DNA of 64,000 bases from Cunninghamella blakesleeana (lineage: Eukaryota; Mucoromycota; Mucoromycetes; Mucorales; Cunninghamellaceae): positions 1 through 64,000 of the forward strand of contig JAFCIZ010000005.1 in the NCBI GenBank assembly GCA_017871115.1. The letters are read 5' to 3'. The stretch's first letter is position 1; the number at the start of each line of letters is the position of its first letter. A model generated the notes under the pieces. It did not search any database and had not been told where the DNA came from. It saw nothing but the letters and a program-made list of their open reading frames with translations. Positions 48,406 to 58,795 of this stretch are shown in pieces. The position numbers and the translations under genes are program-made.

Positions 48406-48948
48406 CCAATTTACCTGTAACAAGATAAGCTGAATCTGCTGAAAAGGCGCAATCCCATACCCATCGTTGATGACCAGTTAATACCATTTCTAATTTAAAA
48501 TTTTTTTCTGTATTCCATATTTTCACTGTTTTATCGGCTGAACAGGTAGCTAAAAGTCTAAAATAAATACACAGATATAATAAAAATAATTATATGAGTA
48601 TATAAAAAGAATGGTTGATTAATTCATTTATTTATTATTATTACCATGGCCGTATTACTAGACCCCTCTTCCTCTTTGTTTTTTTTAAAAAATATATAAA
48701 TAAAAAAGAATCCACTTACTTAGTATCAGGGCTTAAAACACACCGCAAAATATAATCATTATGAGCTTGCCATTTATATACTGGTTCTACATTAGATAAT
48801 TCGGAGGTACTACTTGACATTTTCCAAACAAAGCAATATCCCTATCATTTTTTCCCGTTCATCCACATAAAAATTAAATAAAAAAAAATATGGTCATTAT
48901 TATCACCATTACCTTCAATACCCTTTTTTATAAATTGTTTGTACTTTA

Positions 48949-48979
<31 letters not shown>

Positions 48980-50108
48980 GATAATCATTTACCTTATTGT
49001 TTGCTGCCACAAGCATAGACCCATCTGATGCAATACTAACTGATCTTAAAGGAACTCCTTCATCAGGTACCTATATATATAATTTATTTTTTTAAAAAAT
49101 AAAATAAAATAGAATAGAATAAAAGATGTAGTTAAAATTATAAATCTTTTCCTTTTTAATTTATTTTATTTTATTGATTTATATCTGCTTATTTCCTCTC
49201 TTTATATATGACCATTACCAATTGGTGAGTACAAGCATGAGCCGTTAAATCCCAAATTTTTAATACTCCATTTTGGTCACAAGTAATTAATTCACCTTGA
49301 TTGGCATGCATCACCGCATCATTAATAGGCGCACCATTATCAAAATTTCTTGTTAAAACTGGATTTCTACCAGATCGAGTATCCCAAATTTTTAAATGAC
49401 CATCCTCACTTGCTGTAAACATCCATCTCCCTTCTCCATGAAACCCTGTTGCTATGATATTTCCAGTGTGTTCCCCAAAAACTACTAGCTAAATAAATAA
49501 ATATAGAGAATAAATAAATAAATAAATAGATGTTCATATATAAATAATGATAGATAATAATAGCGATAAAACGAAAATAAGGCTGAAAAAATAAGAATAT
49601 ATATATATATGATTATTATACTTTACTGGATTGCCATTGGTACTATTGATATCATATAAACGAACGTTATGATTTCCTGCTGATGCTAAAGTCGTTTTAT
49701 CTGGTGATATGCATAATCTATTTACTTGCTAAATGAAAAAAAAAATAAAAAATAAAAAAAAAATAAGATGAATATATACATAATGATATTAGAATATAAA
49801 AAGATACATTCTCTTCCTCTTTTCTTTTCTTTTTTTTCCTTTTTCTAAAACATTACAGAATCAGGGTGTTGAATAGTCCTTGAACAAATCCCACTAAGTG
49901 CTTCCCAAAATCTTATAGTGTTATCGTATCCAGCTGTGACTAATATAACGGAATGGCTATCGTTTTGAAGTGATTGTTGATATTGTTGCATTTGTGCATA
50001 GTTTTGCTGCTGCTGTTGCTGCTGCTGTTGTTGTTGCTGTTGTTGTTGTTGTTGTTGTTGCTGCTGCTGCTGTTTTTCTTGAGGGGATATATTTGATGTT
50101 TCTGACAT
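48103..50108 (-). CDS. LST8: TOR complex WD40 subunit LST8
   Basis: Seven exons: 50108-49857, 49728-49627, 49488-49219, 49070-48993, 48841-48720, 48557-48415 and 48227-48103, giving 363 residues. LST8 binds the TOR kinase domain and is part of TORC1 and TORC2. The seven-blade propeller is readable: [128 protein letters not shown]. It ends [19 protein letters not shown]. The N-terminus has an extra run of about 23 Gln (residues ~13-35) not usual in LST8, which makes the protein ~40-50 residues longer. Six of seven introns are phase 0 or restore WD motifs. The intron before the last exon contains a 77-base T run. Confidence 0.95.
48329..48405 (+). repeat. 77-base poly-T run in an LST8 intron
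   Basis: Uninterrupted T from 48329 to 48405, the longest homopolymer in the window; on the LST8 coding strand it is poly-A near the intron's 5' end, 9 bases after the donor. An A run (48231-48253) lies close to the acceptor of the same intron, so its transcript has A near the donor and U near the acceptor and could pair. Confidence 0.95.
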
Positions 50109-50539
50109 ATTACTTTGTATATAGAGTGTATCTTAGTATTTTCTTTATAAAATAAAATGCAAAAAAAAATAGTAATGATAATTTAAATGAATAAAAATTT
50201 AAACTTGATTGGATATATATAAAAAAAAAAATATTTTTTTTTATAATGGTTATATTACTATCAAAACAAAAATATAAGTAGTAGTAGATATTATAAAAAA
50301 AAATAAATGGAATGATATAAGATAGTATTTTTGATAAAAAAAAAAATGGAATGAAAAGTGTTTGAAAAGACTGAAGAGTTTAAAAAATACGGAATTTAAA
50401 AAATTTCCTTTTTCGTTCTGGTGACTCGTAAACTTATCCCTTGATCCTATAAAAAACAAAATTCTTTTTTTTATCATCTTTCTTTTTCTTTTTTTTTCCC
50501 CTTTCTTTCAGTATTTTCAAAACTATTATTTTATAAACA
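50109..50539. promoter_or_regulatory. Divergent promoter of LST8 and mitochondrial bL19 genes
   Basis: 431 bp. A-rich on the LST8 side and pyrimidine-rich (50465-50512) just before the ribosomal protein ATG. No other feature. Confidence 0.6.
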
Positions 50540-51188
50540 ATGAATGCTTTAAAAAAATTAATTCCTTCAACATATAGATCTTCTTTAATTAAAGGTAATA
50601 AAAATATAATAATAATAATAATAATAGTGATAGTAATAATAAGAAATAGTATATATATATATTCTTTTTTCTTTAACACTTGTTTGACATTTTATTTTTT
50701 TTATTTTTATTATTTATTATTATTCAGGTCAACATTTTGCCACTACTACTACAACCACTAAAGCACCTAAGAAAAATGTAATGGAGCTTATTACACAACA
50801 ACAAATAGAGCAACGTAGTCAACAAGATCAACGTCATTTATTATTTTCACGTAAAAATCCCAATGGGATCAAACCAGGATCAGTAGTTGTGGTAGAAACA
50901 TTAAATGGACCCAATGAAACTACTACTTCATCATTTATGGGCATATGTATCGCTATTAGACGTAAAGGAATTGATACTTCATTCACTCTTCGTAATCTTG
51001 TTATGCGTATTGGTGTGGAACAACGATATTCTTTATACTCACCTTTAATTCAAAGTATTAAAGTTGTTAAACAAACAAATGAATTAAAAGTTCGTAGAGC
51101 TAAATTATTTTATTTACGTGATCAACCTAAAGTGTTTCAACCTTTACAAGCATTATGGCGTCAAGAACAAACAAAACCAAAAAATTAA
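50540..51188 (+). CDS. IMG1: Mitochondrial large-subunit ribosomal protein bL19
   Basis: Two exons, 50540-50594 and 50728-51188, giving 171 residues. The first ~30 residues are basic and Ser/Thr-rich without acids (MNALKKLIPSTYRSSLIKGQ), a likely mitochondrial targeting sequence. The body follows bacterial L19: FSRKNPNGIKPGSVVVVE, MGICIAIRRKGIDTSFTLRN, GVEQRYSLYSPLIQSIKVV and RRAKLFYLRDQP (L19 typically has the RVKKAKLYYLR ending). It is part of the mitochondrial 54S subunit near the peptide exit and subunit bridge. The join at Lys18-Gly19 uses a GTAATA donor and a CAG acceptor. Divergent from LST8. Confidence 0.92.
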
Positions 51189-52806
51189 TATATAGATAAA
51201 GAGGGGCAAAAAGGAAAATGACTGATCAACATATATATATGATGTATTCATTTATTTTTATATATATTTTAAAAAGCATATATCTTACATTTTATAAGAA
51301 AAATTATAATATTAAAAAAAAAAAAGAACATCTTGTATAAATAGAATAAAATAATCAATTCATGCTTAACGACATATCTTTGGGGATGGTCATATAAACA
51401 AACAATTTAACTATGAAAATATTATATATTCACAAATAGCATTTTAAATTTATTTGTGTTATTTGCACTATTTTTTTATTTACATTGATGATCAACTTTT
51501 ACTCTTGGTAGTTTTTTATACTGATTTGATTTATAGTGATTATTTTTAACGTTAACATTATTTTCCTTGTGTAAAAGCATTTAAAAATTATTTAAATTTT
51601 GAATTAATCGCGAGCGAAAAAAGAAAAAATATATTGTGATTATTATCATTATTATTATAGTATATTTGTTAATTTTTTTTTATTCCATAATATCATTCAG
51701 AAAAAAAAGGCTATTTTACTTGCACTTGAAATAATTTATTTTGCAGCTAGTAATAATATTATAGAGAATATACGTACGAATAAGATATATAAAAATAAGG
51801 TAACCATTATCGAGTATCTAAACAATGGAAATCAAAAAAAAAGAGCAATAACTTTTTTATATATAATCTATATTTGAATTTTTTTACTAAAATTCAAAGT
51901 CACCAAATGAAAATTTACTTACCTATATATAATGATCAAATTACTGATATTGCTGTAAGAAATAATATATTTTATGAAGAAATACTTCAAGCCAGAAGTA
52001 TTTTTTTGTATAGCCATAAATAATAAAATCTATCATATTTTGAAATTCCGACATTATTCCTTTAAAGAGAAAAAAAATAAAATCATATTTATTTTAATTG
52101 CTTGTATATATGAGAAATTAAGTATAAACCATTTTATTGATAAAATTATAATATTAAACAATCTAAAAAAATTAACTATATTAAATGAAATGAACTACCC
52201 AAAGAATTTTTTTTAAAAAGTCACATTTTTTCTCGTTTTCTTTCTTTTATTTTCTTTTCCACTAGTTTATCATATTCTAAAGTTATGTCTATTAATATAA
52301 ACAAAAGAACACGAATATAAAATACAAAGAATTAAAAAAACAAAATGCTATTTTATTAAGTATAGAAAAATGTATAGCCAGAGAAAAAGAAAAATATAAA
52401 GCTATTTTTTTTAAAAAATCACATATTTGAGATATTTGCCTGAAAGATATAGCTAAATAAATTTTCTCACTTTTTCTTAGTTCTTAAAAATTATTATATA
52501 AATATATTATATTATATTCATGCGCCAAACGCTATTTATAAAAGCCATTCTAATGGTATTTATTATTATTATTATTATGGGTGAACTCTTTCCTTTATCG
52601 AGTACTGTATTGCAACGATTTTAGTTTTATTTAATATATAAACCTTTTTTTTTCGTTCTTTTGTGCAGTTTTGTTACTTAAATATTTATTTTATATCATG
52701 TTGTTTATATTAAATGATAAAATATTTATTTATCAAATGTTAATATTAAAATCAATATTTTTTCTCAATGCATATATTACATATATATGTGTATGTACTA
52801 TTTTTT
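51189..52806. other. Intergenic, no firm gene
   Basis: 1.62 kb of AT-rich DNA between bL19 and the end of PFF1. A 38-codon plus-strand frame at 51907-52023 has mixed, protein-like composition (begins MKIYLPIYNDQITDIAV) and an 80-codon frame at 51974-52216 is Lys/Ile-rich; neither has a recognisable match. They may be fragments of an old element. A TTA repeat lies at 52561-52577. Confidence 0.5.
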
Positions 52807-55751
52807 TTAAGGAAGTGGGGTAGAAGTATAATGTACAACAGATAATCCAACACCTCCACGAATAGTAAGAGCTTGTGTTTCAGGTAAACGATTTCTTAAA
52901 TGACTATAGGCTGGTAATTCACCGTCGACCCAATCATCGTATAAACAAGAAAGCTGGACAGCATGTTGAACTCCATATGCTTTCAAATCCTTTTCTTGTA
53001 ATTCGATATCCCATGTAACAGGCTGACCAATGGTTTTTGTATAAGCCATGATTGCATACATAGGATGATCTTCCGTAGGGATGATGTCTTCTCCGTTGAC
53101 GTTGGCATATAATACTGGTAAAGTGAATTTTAATTGACAAAGTTGACTATGTTGAACGGTGGTAATGATACGAAGTCGTCGCTTTTCACCATCAATACCA
53201 TTATTACTATCGTTATTATTATTATCAATGACCTTTAATTTATATTCATTTTTACTAGTAGCATGTAACGGAAGATCTTTTGTTTCGTATTTACAAGATT
53301 CTTGGTACCCATTGTCTGCATCTGTACATATCAAAGTGGATAATTCATCTTCTGGTAAATAGGTTTCAAGTGTAGATTGTAATCCATGACCAGTAACTAA
53401 TTCAACAGTGGCTGTAGGTTGTGTTTCATTGTATTCTAAATGAAAGACAATACGATTAGGCGAATCGATACGATTAAATGGACTAACTACAAGGCATACC
53501 GCAAAGAAGAGGATAAAGAAAATAAAGAATACACAAGCGGGTTGTCTTTTGTCACCAGAAATATGTATCCATGGTAATAAAAGTAATGTGATCAAGATAA
53601 TAGGTGTAACCATACTAGTATATACTACATGAAAAAATACAATAATAAAATAAAAAAATAAATCATTCATTTTTTTAAATTGTCTTTTTTTTTTTATCAG
53701 TCTATTTTATATTTACCACTTGATTCAGGAGTGCCATCAGCTGTGACGAAGCGAAGAGCATCTACAGAAAGGAAACAGAATTCCACCATAAGAATAATTG
53801 GTACAACCAATTGAACGATAAAGACGATAGGTAATTTAAACTTGGGGTAACGTTGAAGAAGAAAAGATAAATCAATAGCAATTAAACTACTCATCAAAAA
53901 ATAAATAGCAAAATAACCACCAGCAATTTCATCTGCAGCAAGTACTGTAGCTCCTATTACACCGATATACCAGAGACTACTCAATCCTATAAGTGTAGTA
54001 TTCAAGTCAATATAAGAACGATGTAACCGTTTGATTCTTGTTAACAACAACTGAGAAAGAGTTAAGCCAAATAAGGAAGCAAAGGTTAAATATAGAACTA
54101 CAATATAAGCATTTCCATAGGTTACTAAAGGTTTTAATTTTAATAAAGCATAAATAGCCAAGGTGTCCAAACCAACAATAAATACAAGAGCCATTAAGAC
54201 GGAAAAACAGCCTTGTAAATAACGAATGAAAGCATTCAACCAAAACTGTCTTTTACTTCCTTCAGCTTGACGTGATTTTAATCCCAACCAAATTAAGGAA
54301 ATGATAGGTGTAGAGACTAAGACAAAAATATTAATCAACTGATTGGTAGAGAAAGAATAAACAAGCATCCATCTTCCCAAAATATCAAAATAAATGAATT
54401 TTTCAACAGGTTTTGTTGAAGGCGTTAAAATATCATCACTTGCATCAACTTCACGAACAAATCCAAGTGCCATTTGGCCCATATATTGAAGAGAGGAAGG
54501 AGTAGTATGAGTGAGATCATCTCTTTGTGTATGATAATGCGATCGTGGTGTATAATAAGCAATATCCAATCCTTGTTTACCATGACGTGTAAAGGTTGTA
54601 TAATCTGTATCACTACGAATCAATCTTGATTTTAAAAGATCATTACCAAAAGGTGATGCATGTAAATAATGAGCATTGGAGGAGGCTAATTTCTTCACGG
54701 CTTCTAAATGGCTACTTCTAAATAATAAACAGCGACCCCCTGATCCAGTGCCTTCAAGATTTAAAAATAACTGAAAAGTGTTAAACCATGGATGATTCAC
54801 AAAGGATTCAGCCCCCCAAAGTCCGCCTTCTTCAAAATTATTAAATAAGAATATCATTGTATGTTGTGGTGGGTGATGAACATAATAATATAATAATTCT
54901 AATGCCGTTGCTACTCCCATACCATTATCCGTTACGCCATCCGCTGTTGAGACACTATCTATTTAGAGAGAAAAAAGAAAAAAAAATTATAGCATGAATA
55001 AAAGATAATCTTCATTTAATGCATATCTTATGTTATTTATACATATATATATATATATATATATACCATAATGTGCATTAATTAAAAGAGCATTATCTAA
55101 AGAACCAGTTTTTCCATGTACTCTGGCAAAAACATTACGCGATTCTATATACCAATATTCGCCTAGGGATAAAAATAAAAAGAATAAAAATGCATAAATA
55201 ATTGACCAACATAGTAATATTTATTATCACCATTTTTATTATTAGTACTATTTTAATAATATTAATATATATCTATATTTATTACCTTTACTGAATTTAT
55301 CACGCGGAGTTACCAAGTTAACTGTATCATTTGTAATAAGATCCACGTTGATATTATGTTCCTTTGCAGTTTCAGCCATACCCTTGACTTGTTTGATAAT
55401 CCATTCATAGATATCAGTATTATGATATTGATTAGCAGAGTGGGGTTGCTTAAAATGAGAAAGATATTCATTATAACTATGAATACCGGAAAATTCATCA
55501 TCCCCAGCTTCAACGAGAGAATAAGGTCGTGGTAAAGTGGAACGGAACGAAGTAATAAAAAGAATTAAGAAAAGAAGACTTCCAAAAATATAAAGATAAG
55601 CTTTCAAAGGATTCTTTCTTGGAGGTGTTTCTATATCATTGGTTTCTTGTTCTTCAGTTGGTGGTAAAGAAAATCTTCTTCGTCTTACGTTACTGCTATT
55701 ACTATTATTATTATTATCTAATAACGGTGTATTTTCTGTTACTACTGCCAT
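52807..55751 (-). CDS. PFF1: Vacuolar membrane M28 metalloprotease PFF1
   Basis: Four exons, 55751-55286, 55162-55067, 54958-53717 and 53624-52807, giving 873 residues. PFF1 is a multi-pass vacuolar membrane protein with a lumenal M28 zinc-peptidase domain. A signal-anchor helix (LYIFGSLLFLILFITSF) lies at about 53-70 after a basic/Ser-rich tail. Zinc ligands and catalytic residues are complete: His186 and Asp188-region in NAHYDS (built across a splice), Asp198 in DGVTDNGMG, Glu230/Glu231 in FNNFEEGGLWG, Asp in SDTDYTTFTRHG, and His in YYTPRSHYHTQRDD. Several membrane helices fill the middle, and a C-terminal lumenal domain ends YTSTPLP. An upstream in-frame ATG (55832) would add a second hydrophobic segment; 55751 is preferred because MAVVTENTPLL begins a usual cytosolic tail and this start is kept in the duplicated copy. 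Confidence 0.93.
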
Positions 55752-55952
55752 TATATTTACCAATATAATGGAAATAAATAAAATAAAAAAAGCGAAAAAA
55801 GAAAGGAGGTAGAAAAAAAAAATCCCACACACTTTAATTTTTTTTAAAAAAAGGCTGGGTTTGAATATTTTTATTTCACATAATAACCAGAAAAATATAG
55901 AAAAAGTAAATAGTCAGAATGGATAAACGAATTGGATAAAGTGTCAAAAAAA

Positions 55953-56258
55953 TTAATTATAAAAAAAGCAAAGAAGGGGAATGAGATCGCGAAATGGTCC
56001 AACACAAATGTTAGGAAAAACCAAGTTTTTAAACAAAGTATAAATATATAAAAGCATTAAAATTGTCATAATAGCATTAAATATATTATATATAGTACTT
56101 GTAGTATTTGTATTTTTGGCACATTCAATACAAGCTTCAATACGATAATTTTGTATATATTCTGTATGTATTAGGCATAATAACTTTCCACATTTCATAC
56201 ATTTTTTGGTAGCACTATTGTTACATACATGACAAATTATATTGCTATCTTTTTCCAT
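55953..56258 (-). CDS. Small zinc-binding membrane protein, copy A
   Basis: 101 residues from MEKDSNIICHVCNN (an in-frame ATG at 56294 would add 12). Residues ~8-45 hold eight possible zinc ligands, CX2CX7CX2CX4CX2HX11CX2C (CHVC, CMKC, CLIHTEY, CIEC), a B-box/cross-brace-like arrangement for two zinc ions. A hydrophobic helix follows (NAIMTILMLLYIYTLF), then ~25 residues (PNICVGPFRDL). This predicts a tail-anchored or single-pass protein with a cytosolic zinc finger. The ligands and surrounding residues are kept between this copy and copy B while flanks drift, which argues for a real protein. I do not recognise the family and give no function. It lies upstream of PFF1 on the same strand. Introns cannot be excluded. 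Confidence 0.65.
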   Translation of the reverse strand: MEKDSNIICHVCNNSATKKCMKCGKLLCLIHTEYIQNYRIEACIECAKNTNTTSTIYNIFNAIMTILMLLYIYTLFKNLVFPNICVGPFRDLIPLLCFFYN

Positions 56259-56433
56259 TCTTTTTTTTTTTGTAGTGAGAGAAAGAAGGATCAAAATACT
56301 TTAGAGATTTATAAAAATGTTTTTTAGACTCCCTTACGCAGCCAAAGCTTGACCATATCAAAAAAGGAAATTTATATTTTTATAGTCTTTACGCATGTTA
56401 AAAAAATGTAATTCCAAATTATTAAGTCGAAGT

Positions 56434-56493
56434 ATCAGTAAAATATATGATATAACCTATCGATTCAATGGAGTAGTTTGTTTTGATATATAA
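56434..56493 (-). pseudogene. Remnant of F-box-like gene 5' end, copy A
   Basis: Aligns with the first ~20 codons of the F-box-like gene at 58214-58274. The start ATG has become ATT (plus strand TAATT... for TCATT...), a stop appears within ten codons, and everything after about codon 20 is missing. AATTCCAAATTAT just downstream (56411-56423) matches the region past the stop of the intact gene (57487-57499), so an internal deletion removed the rest. Confidence 0.8.
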
Positions 56494-56784
56494 TTTTAAT
56501 TTTAATTTTAATTTATAAATATAATAATACTAATAATGATAATAATAATAATAATAGTAATAATAATAATTAAAAAAGCGTGTTTAAAAATACAGAAAAT
56601 ACAAATTAAGCATATATAATGAATATGGTATTGTAAATGTAAATGTTGAAAATGATCAAAGTTGCATATGTGCAGAAAGTATAATTTTTAGAATAGAGTA
56701 GGAAGACTAGTATATAAAGCTAAAAAATGTTACCGGTAGGAATAAGGATTAAGGAAGGAACACAATAAAGATAGAGCAACACGT

Positions 56785-56806
56785 TATTTTCTGTTACTAT
56801 TGCCAT
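56785..56806 (-). pseudogene. Duplicated PFF1 start, truncated after ~7 codons
   Basis: Reads MAIVTENN, matching PFF1 MAVVTENT, and then runs into unrelated sequence at the duplication boundary. Its upstream flank also matches the PFF1 5' flank. It has no downstream coding sequence and cannot make PFF1. Confidence 0.75.
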
Positions 56807-57068
56807 TATAACAGAAATAAATAAAAGAAAAAAGTAAAAGAAAAGAAGCTAGAAAAAGAACCCAACACACTTTAAAAAAAATGTGGCCAAATGCTTTATT
56901 TTTATTTAAAAAAAATATAGAAATATAAAAGGAAAGAAAGGGTGGATGAAATAGAGTAGAAATAGTAAAAGGCAGAGTGGTTAGAAGAGTTGGATAAAGC
57001 GTCAAAAAAATTATTCATAGAAAAAGCAGAGAAAGGAAAAGAGATTATGCAGTAGATCGGCATAAATG

Positions 57069-57308
57069 TTAGATTATACCAGATATTTTAAATACAAAAA
57101 AAATAAATAAAAGCATTGTAGATATCATAATATAGCCATTTCTAGTATCCGAAGCATTAGTTTTTTTGGCACATTCAATACAAGTTTTAATGTGATGATT
57201 TTGTATGTATTCCGTATGTAATAAACATAACAACTTTCCACATTTCATACATTTTTTTGTAGCATCATTATTACATACATAACAAATTATATTATTATTT
57301 TTTTCCAT
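57069..57308 (-). CDS. Small zinc-binding membrane protein, copy B
   Basis: 79 residues from MEKNNNIICYVCNN (an ATG 11 codons upstream, at 57341, is also in frame). The ligand pattern is the same as in copy A: CYVC, CMKC, C-LL-H, CIEC with identical spacing, and most residues of the finger are shared. The C-terminus differs: a hydrophobic helix (IMISTMLLFIFFVFKI) ends the protein at SGII, without the extra tail seen in copy A. Loss of similarity begins after CAKKTN, so a frameshift or indel probably changed one of the tails. It sits between the duplicated PFF1 start and the F-box-like gene. Function unknown; the shared zinc finger and terminal membrane helix are the only reliable features. 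Confidence 0.65.
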   Translation of the reverse strand: MEKNNNIICYVCNNDATKKCMKCGKLLCLLHTEYIQNHHIKTCIECAKKTNASDTRNGYIMISTMLLFIFFVFKISGII

Positions 57309-57548
57309 TTTTTTTTTATTTGAAGTGAAAGAAAGGTTCAAAATATTTCAGAGATGGAATATATTTAAAAATGTTTTTTAAACTCATCTTCCGCAGCCCA
57401 GGTTTGACCACATCGAAAAAGGAAATTTATATTTTTTATAGCCATTATGCGTGCTTAAAAAGAAATAAGGGAAAAAGAAAAAAAATAATTCCAAATTATA
57501 GTTTTTATTATACATAACAACGATAATACCATTGATTTAAGAAAAGAA

Positions 57549-58274
57549 TTATTCTACAAGTTTAAAAGTAGTGGAAGAAGTAAAGGTAGAAGGATTTGTT
57601 AAATAAATAGAAGAGGGAGATGGTGAATTGTTGAATAAAACGGTTGAGGGAGATGATGATTGGTATAATTTTTTAAATTGAATTCGTTCATATAATTGTT
57701 TTGCTTGATGTTTTAATTTTTGATTTAATAAAGCCGGATTCAAAAAACTATAATCACATGATAAAGTTAGCGATTGACATTTAAATGAATCTTTTTGTTG
57801 ATGAATAGAACCAGATAATAACCATTGTAAAGGCTTTTCCATTGAAAATGTTTCATTTTCTTCATTATTATTACAATTATCATCATTATTTTTTAATAAA
57901 ATGATAGGATCATCATGATAACTTAAACTGTAATGTTTTTTGGCTTCCTTATGGATTATAGTGCACCCATCAATATAAATAGGTTGTTTTGAATCAAATA
58001 AAAGGTTATTTTGCTGTGATTCGAATTGACACTGATATTCTTTTTCTTTATCTATAGGTAATGGAAAAAAGTCAATAGGCAAATGAGATACTTTTCCAGG
58101 TTGGTGGATCCATAATCGAATAGATAAGGAGTTTATATAATGCTGATCAATATATTTGCCTGATAATATTTGTAATACACTGGATGATTTATATAATTCA
58201 TATAAGGTTGGAATATCTGTAAAAGATATGATATAATCTAACAATTCAATGGGTAACTTGTTTTGATGAATCAT
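57549..58274 (-). CDS. F-box-like protein
   Basis: Single exon, 241 residues. The N-terminus (NKLPIELLDYIISFTDIPTLYELYKSS) has the LPxELLxxIxxFxxxxxLxxL pattern of an F-box, the part that binds Skp1 in SCF ubiquitin ligases. The rest has no LRR, WD40 or Kelch repeats that I can see; it contains FFPLPIDKEKEYQCQFE, an Asn/Glu-rich loop (about 130-142), and a Ser/Pro/Thr-rich C-terminus. The substrate-binding part is therefore unrecognised, or the protein is shorter than usual. It belongs to copy B of the tandem duplication and its copy A counterpart is deleted. The TAA-repeat tract 58295-58345 lies just upstream of the ATG. Confidence 0.7.
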   Translation of the reverse strand: MIHQNKLPIELLDYIISFTDIPTLYELYKSSSVLQILSGKYIDQHYINSLSIRLWIHQPGKVSHLPIDFFPLPIDKEKEYQCQFESQQNNLLFDSKQPIYIDGCTIIHKEAKKHYSLSYHDDPIILLKNNDDNCNNNEENETFSMEKPLQWLLSGSIHQQKDSFKCQSLTLSCDYSFLNPALLNQKLKHQAKQLYERIQFKKLYQSSSPSTVLFNNSPSPSSIYLTNPSTFTSSTTFKLVE

Positions 58275-58795
58275 TTTAATTTTAATTTATAAATATGATA
58301 ATAATAATAATAATAATAATAATAGTAATAATAATAATAATTAAAAAAATATATTTAAAAACACAGAAAATATAAAAAGTAGGAGAAAAAAAAAGGTAGA
58401 AAATATGAAAAAAAAAATTGAGGATTATTTATAATAAAGTGGCGGGTTTTTAAATTAAGGATAGATAATGAGTGTGATAGTATAAAAATGAATGTTGAAA
58501 ATGATCAAAGGTGTATATGTGCAGAAAATATAATTTTTAGGAGAGAGTAGGAAGACTAGTATACAAAGCTAAAAAAATGTTATCGATAGGAATAAGGATT
58601 AAGGAAGGAATAAAAAAAAGAAGGGCCAGTGCATATTTTCTATTTGTTTTTGTTTTTTTTTATATAAAAAAAAAAAGTAAAATATGACGAATTATACCTA
58701 TTATTTTTTTTTCACCAATAGTATAAATGCTGTTTATTAAATACTGACATCATTGATATAACCTTATCGATTCGGATTAGGTGAATCCCTTTTTT
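58275..58795. other. F-box gene upstream region and MRG gene 3' flank
   Basis: 521 bp. The first 350 bp are part of the tandem duplication, including an ATA/ATAATA microsatellite. The remainder is AT-rich. No gene seen. Confidence 0.6.

Larger units (their letters stand above)
55735..58640. repeat. Local tandem duplication (two copies)
   Basis: Copy A (~55735-56783) and copy B (~56784-58640) align in order: the first PFF1 codons and its 5' flank; a small zinc-protein gene; a spacer with AGTTTTTTAGACTC/TTTTTTAAACTC and CGCAGCC; AATTCCAAATTAT; the start of an F-box-like gene; a TAA/TAATAA microsatellite; GTTGAAAATGATCAAAG, GTAGGAAGACTAGTATA and AGGAATAAGGATTAAGGAAGGAA. Copy B keeps the F-box gene whole; copy A has lost nearly all of it between about 56421 and 56434. 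Many point changes and small gaps show the duplication is not recent. Confidence 0.85.

Noticed and set aside
49970..50155. Plus-strand Ala/Val-rich frame
   Set aside because: Antisense of the CAG/CAA repeat of LST8.
51974..52216. 80-residue plus-strand frame
   Set aside because: Lys/Ile-rich, no motif, no splice partner; mentioned only as intergenic content.
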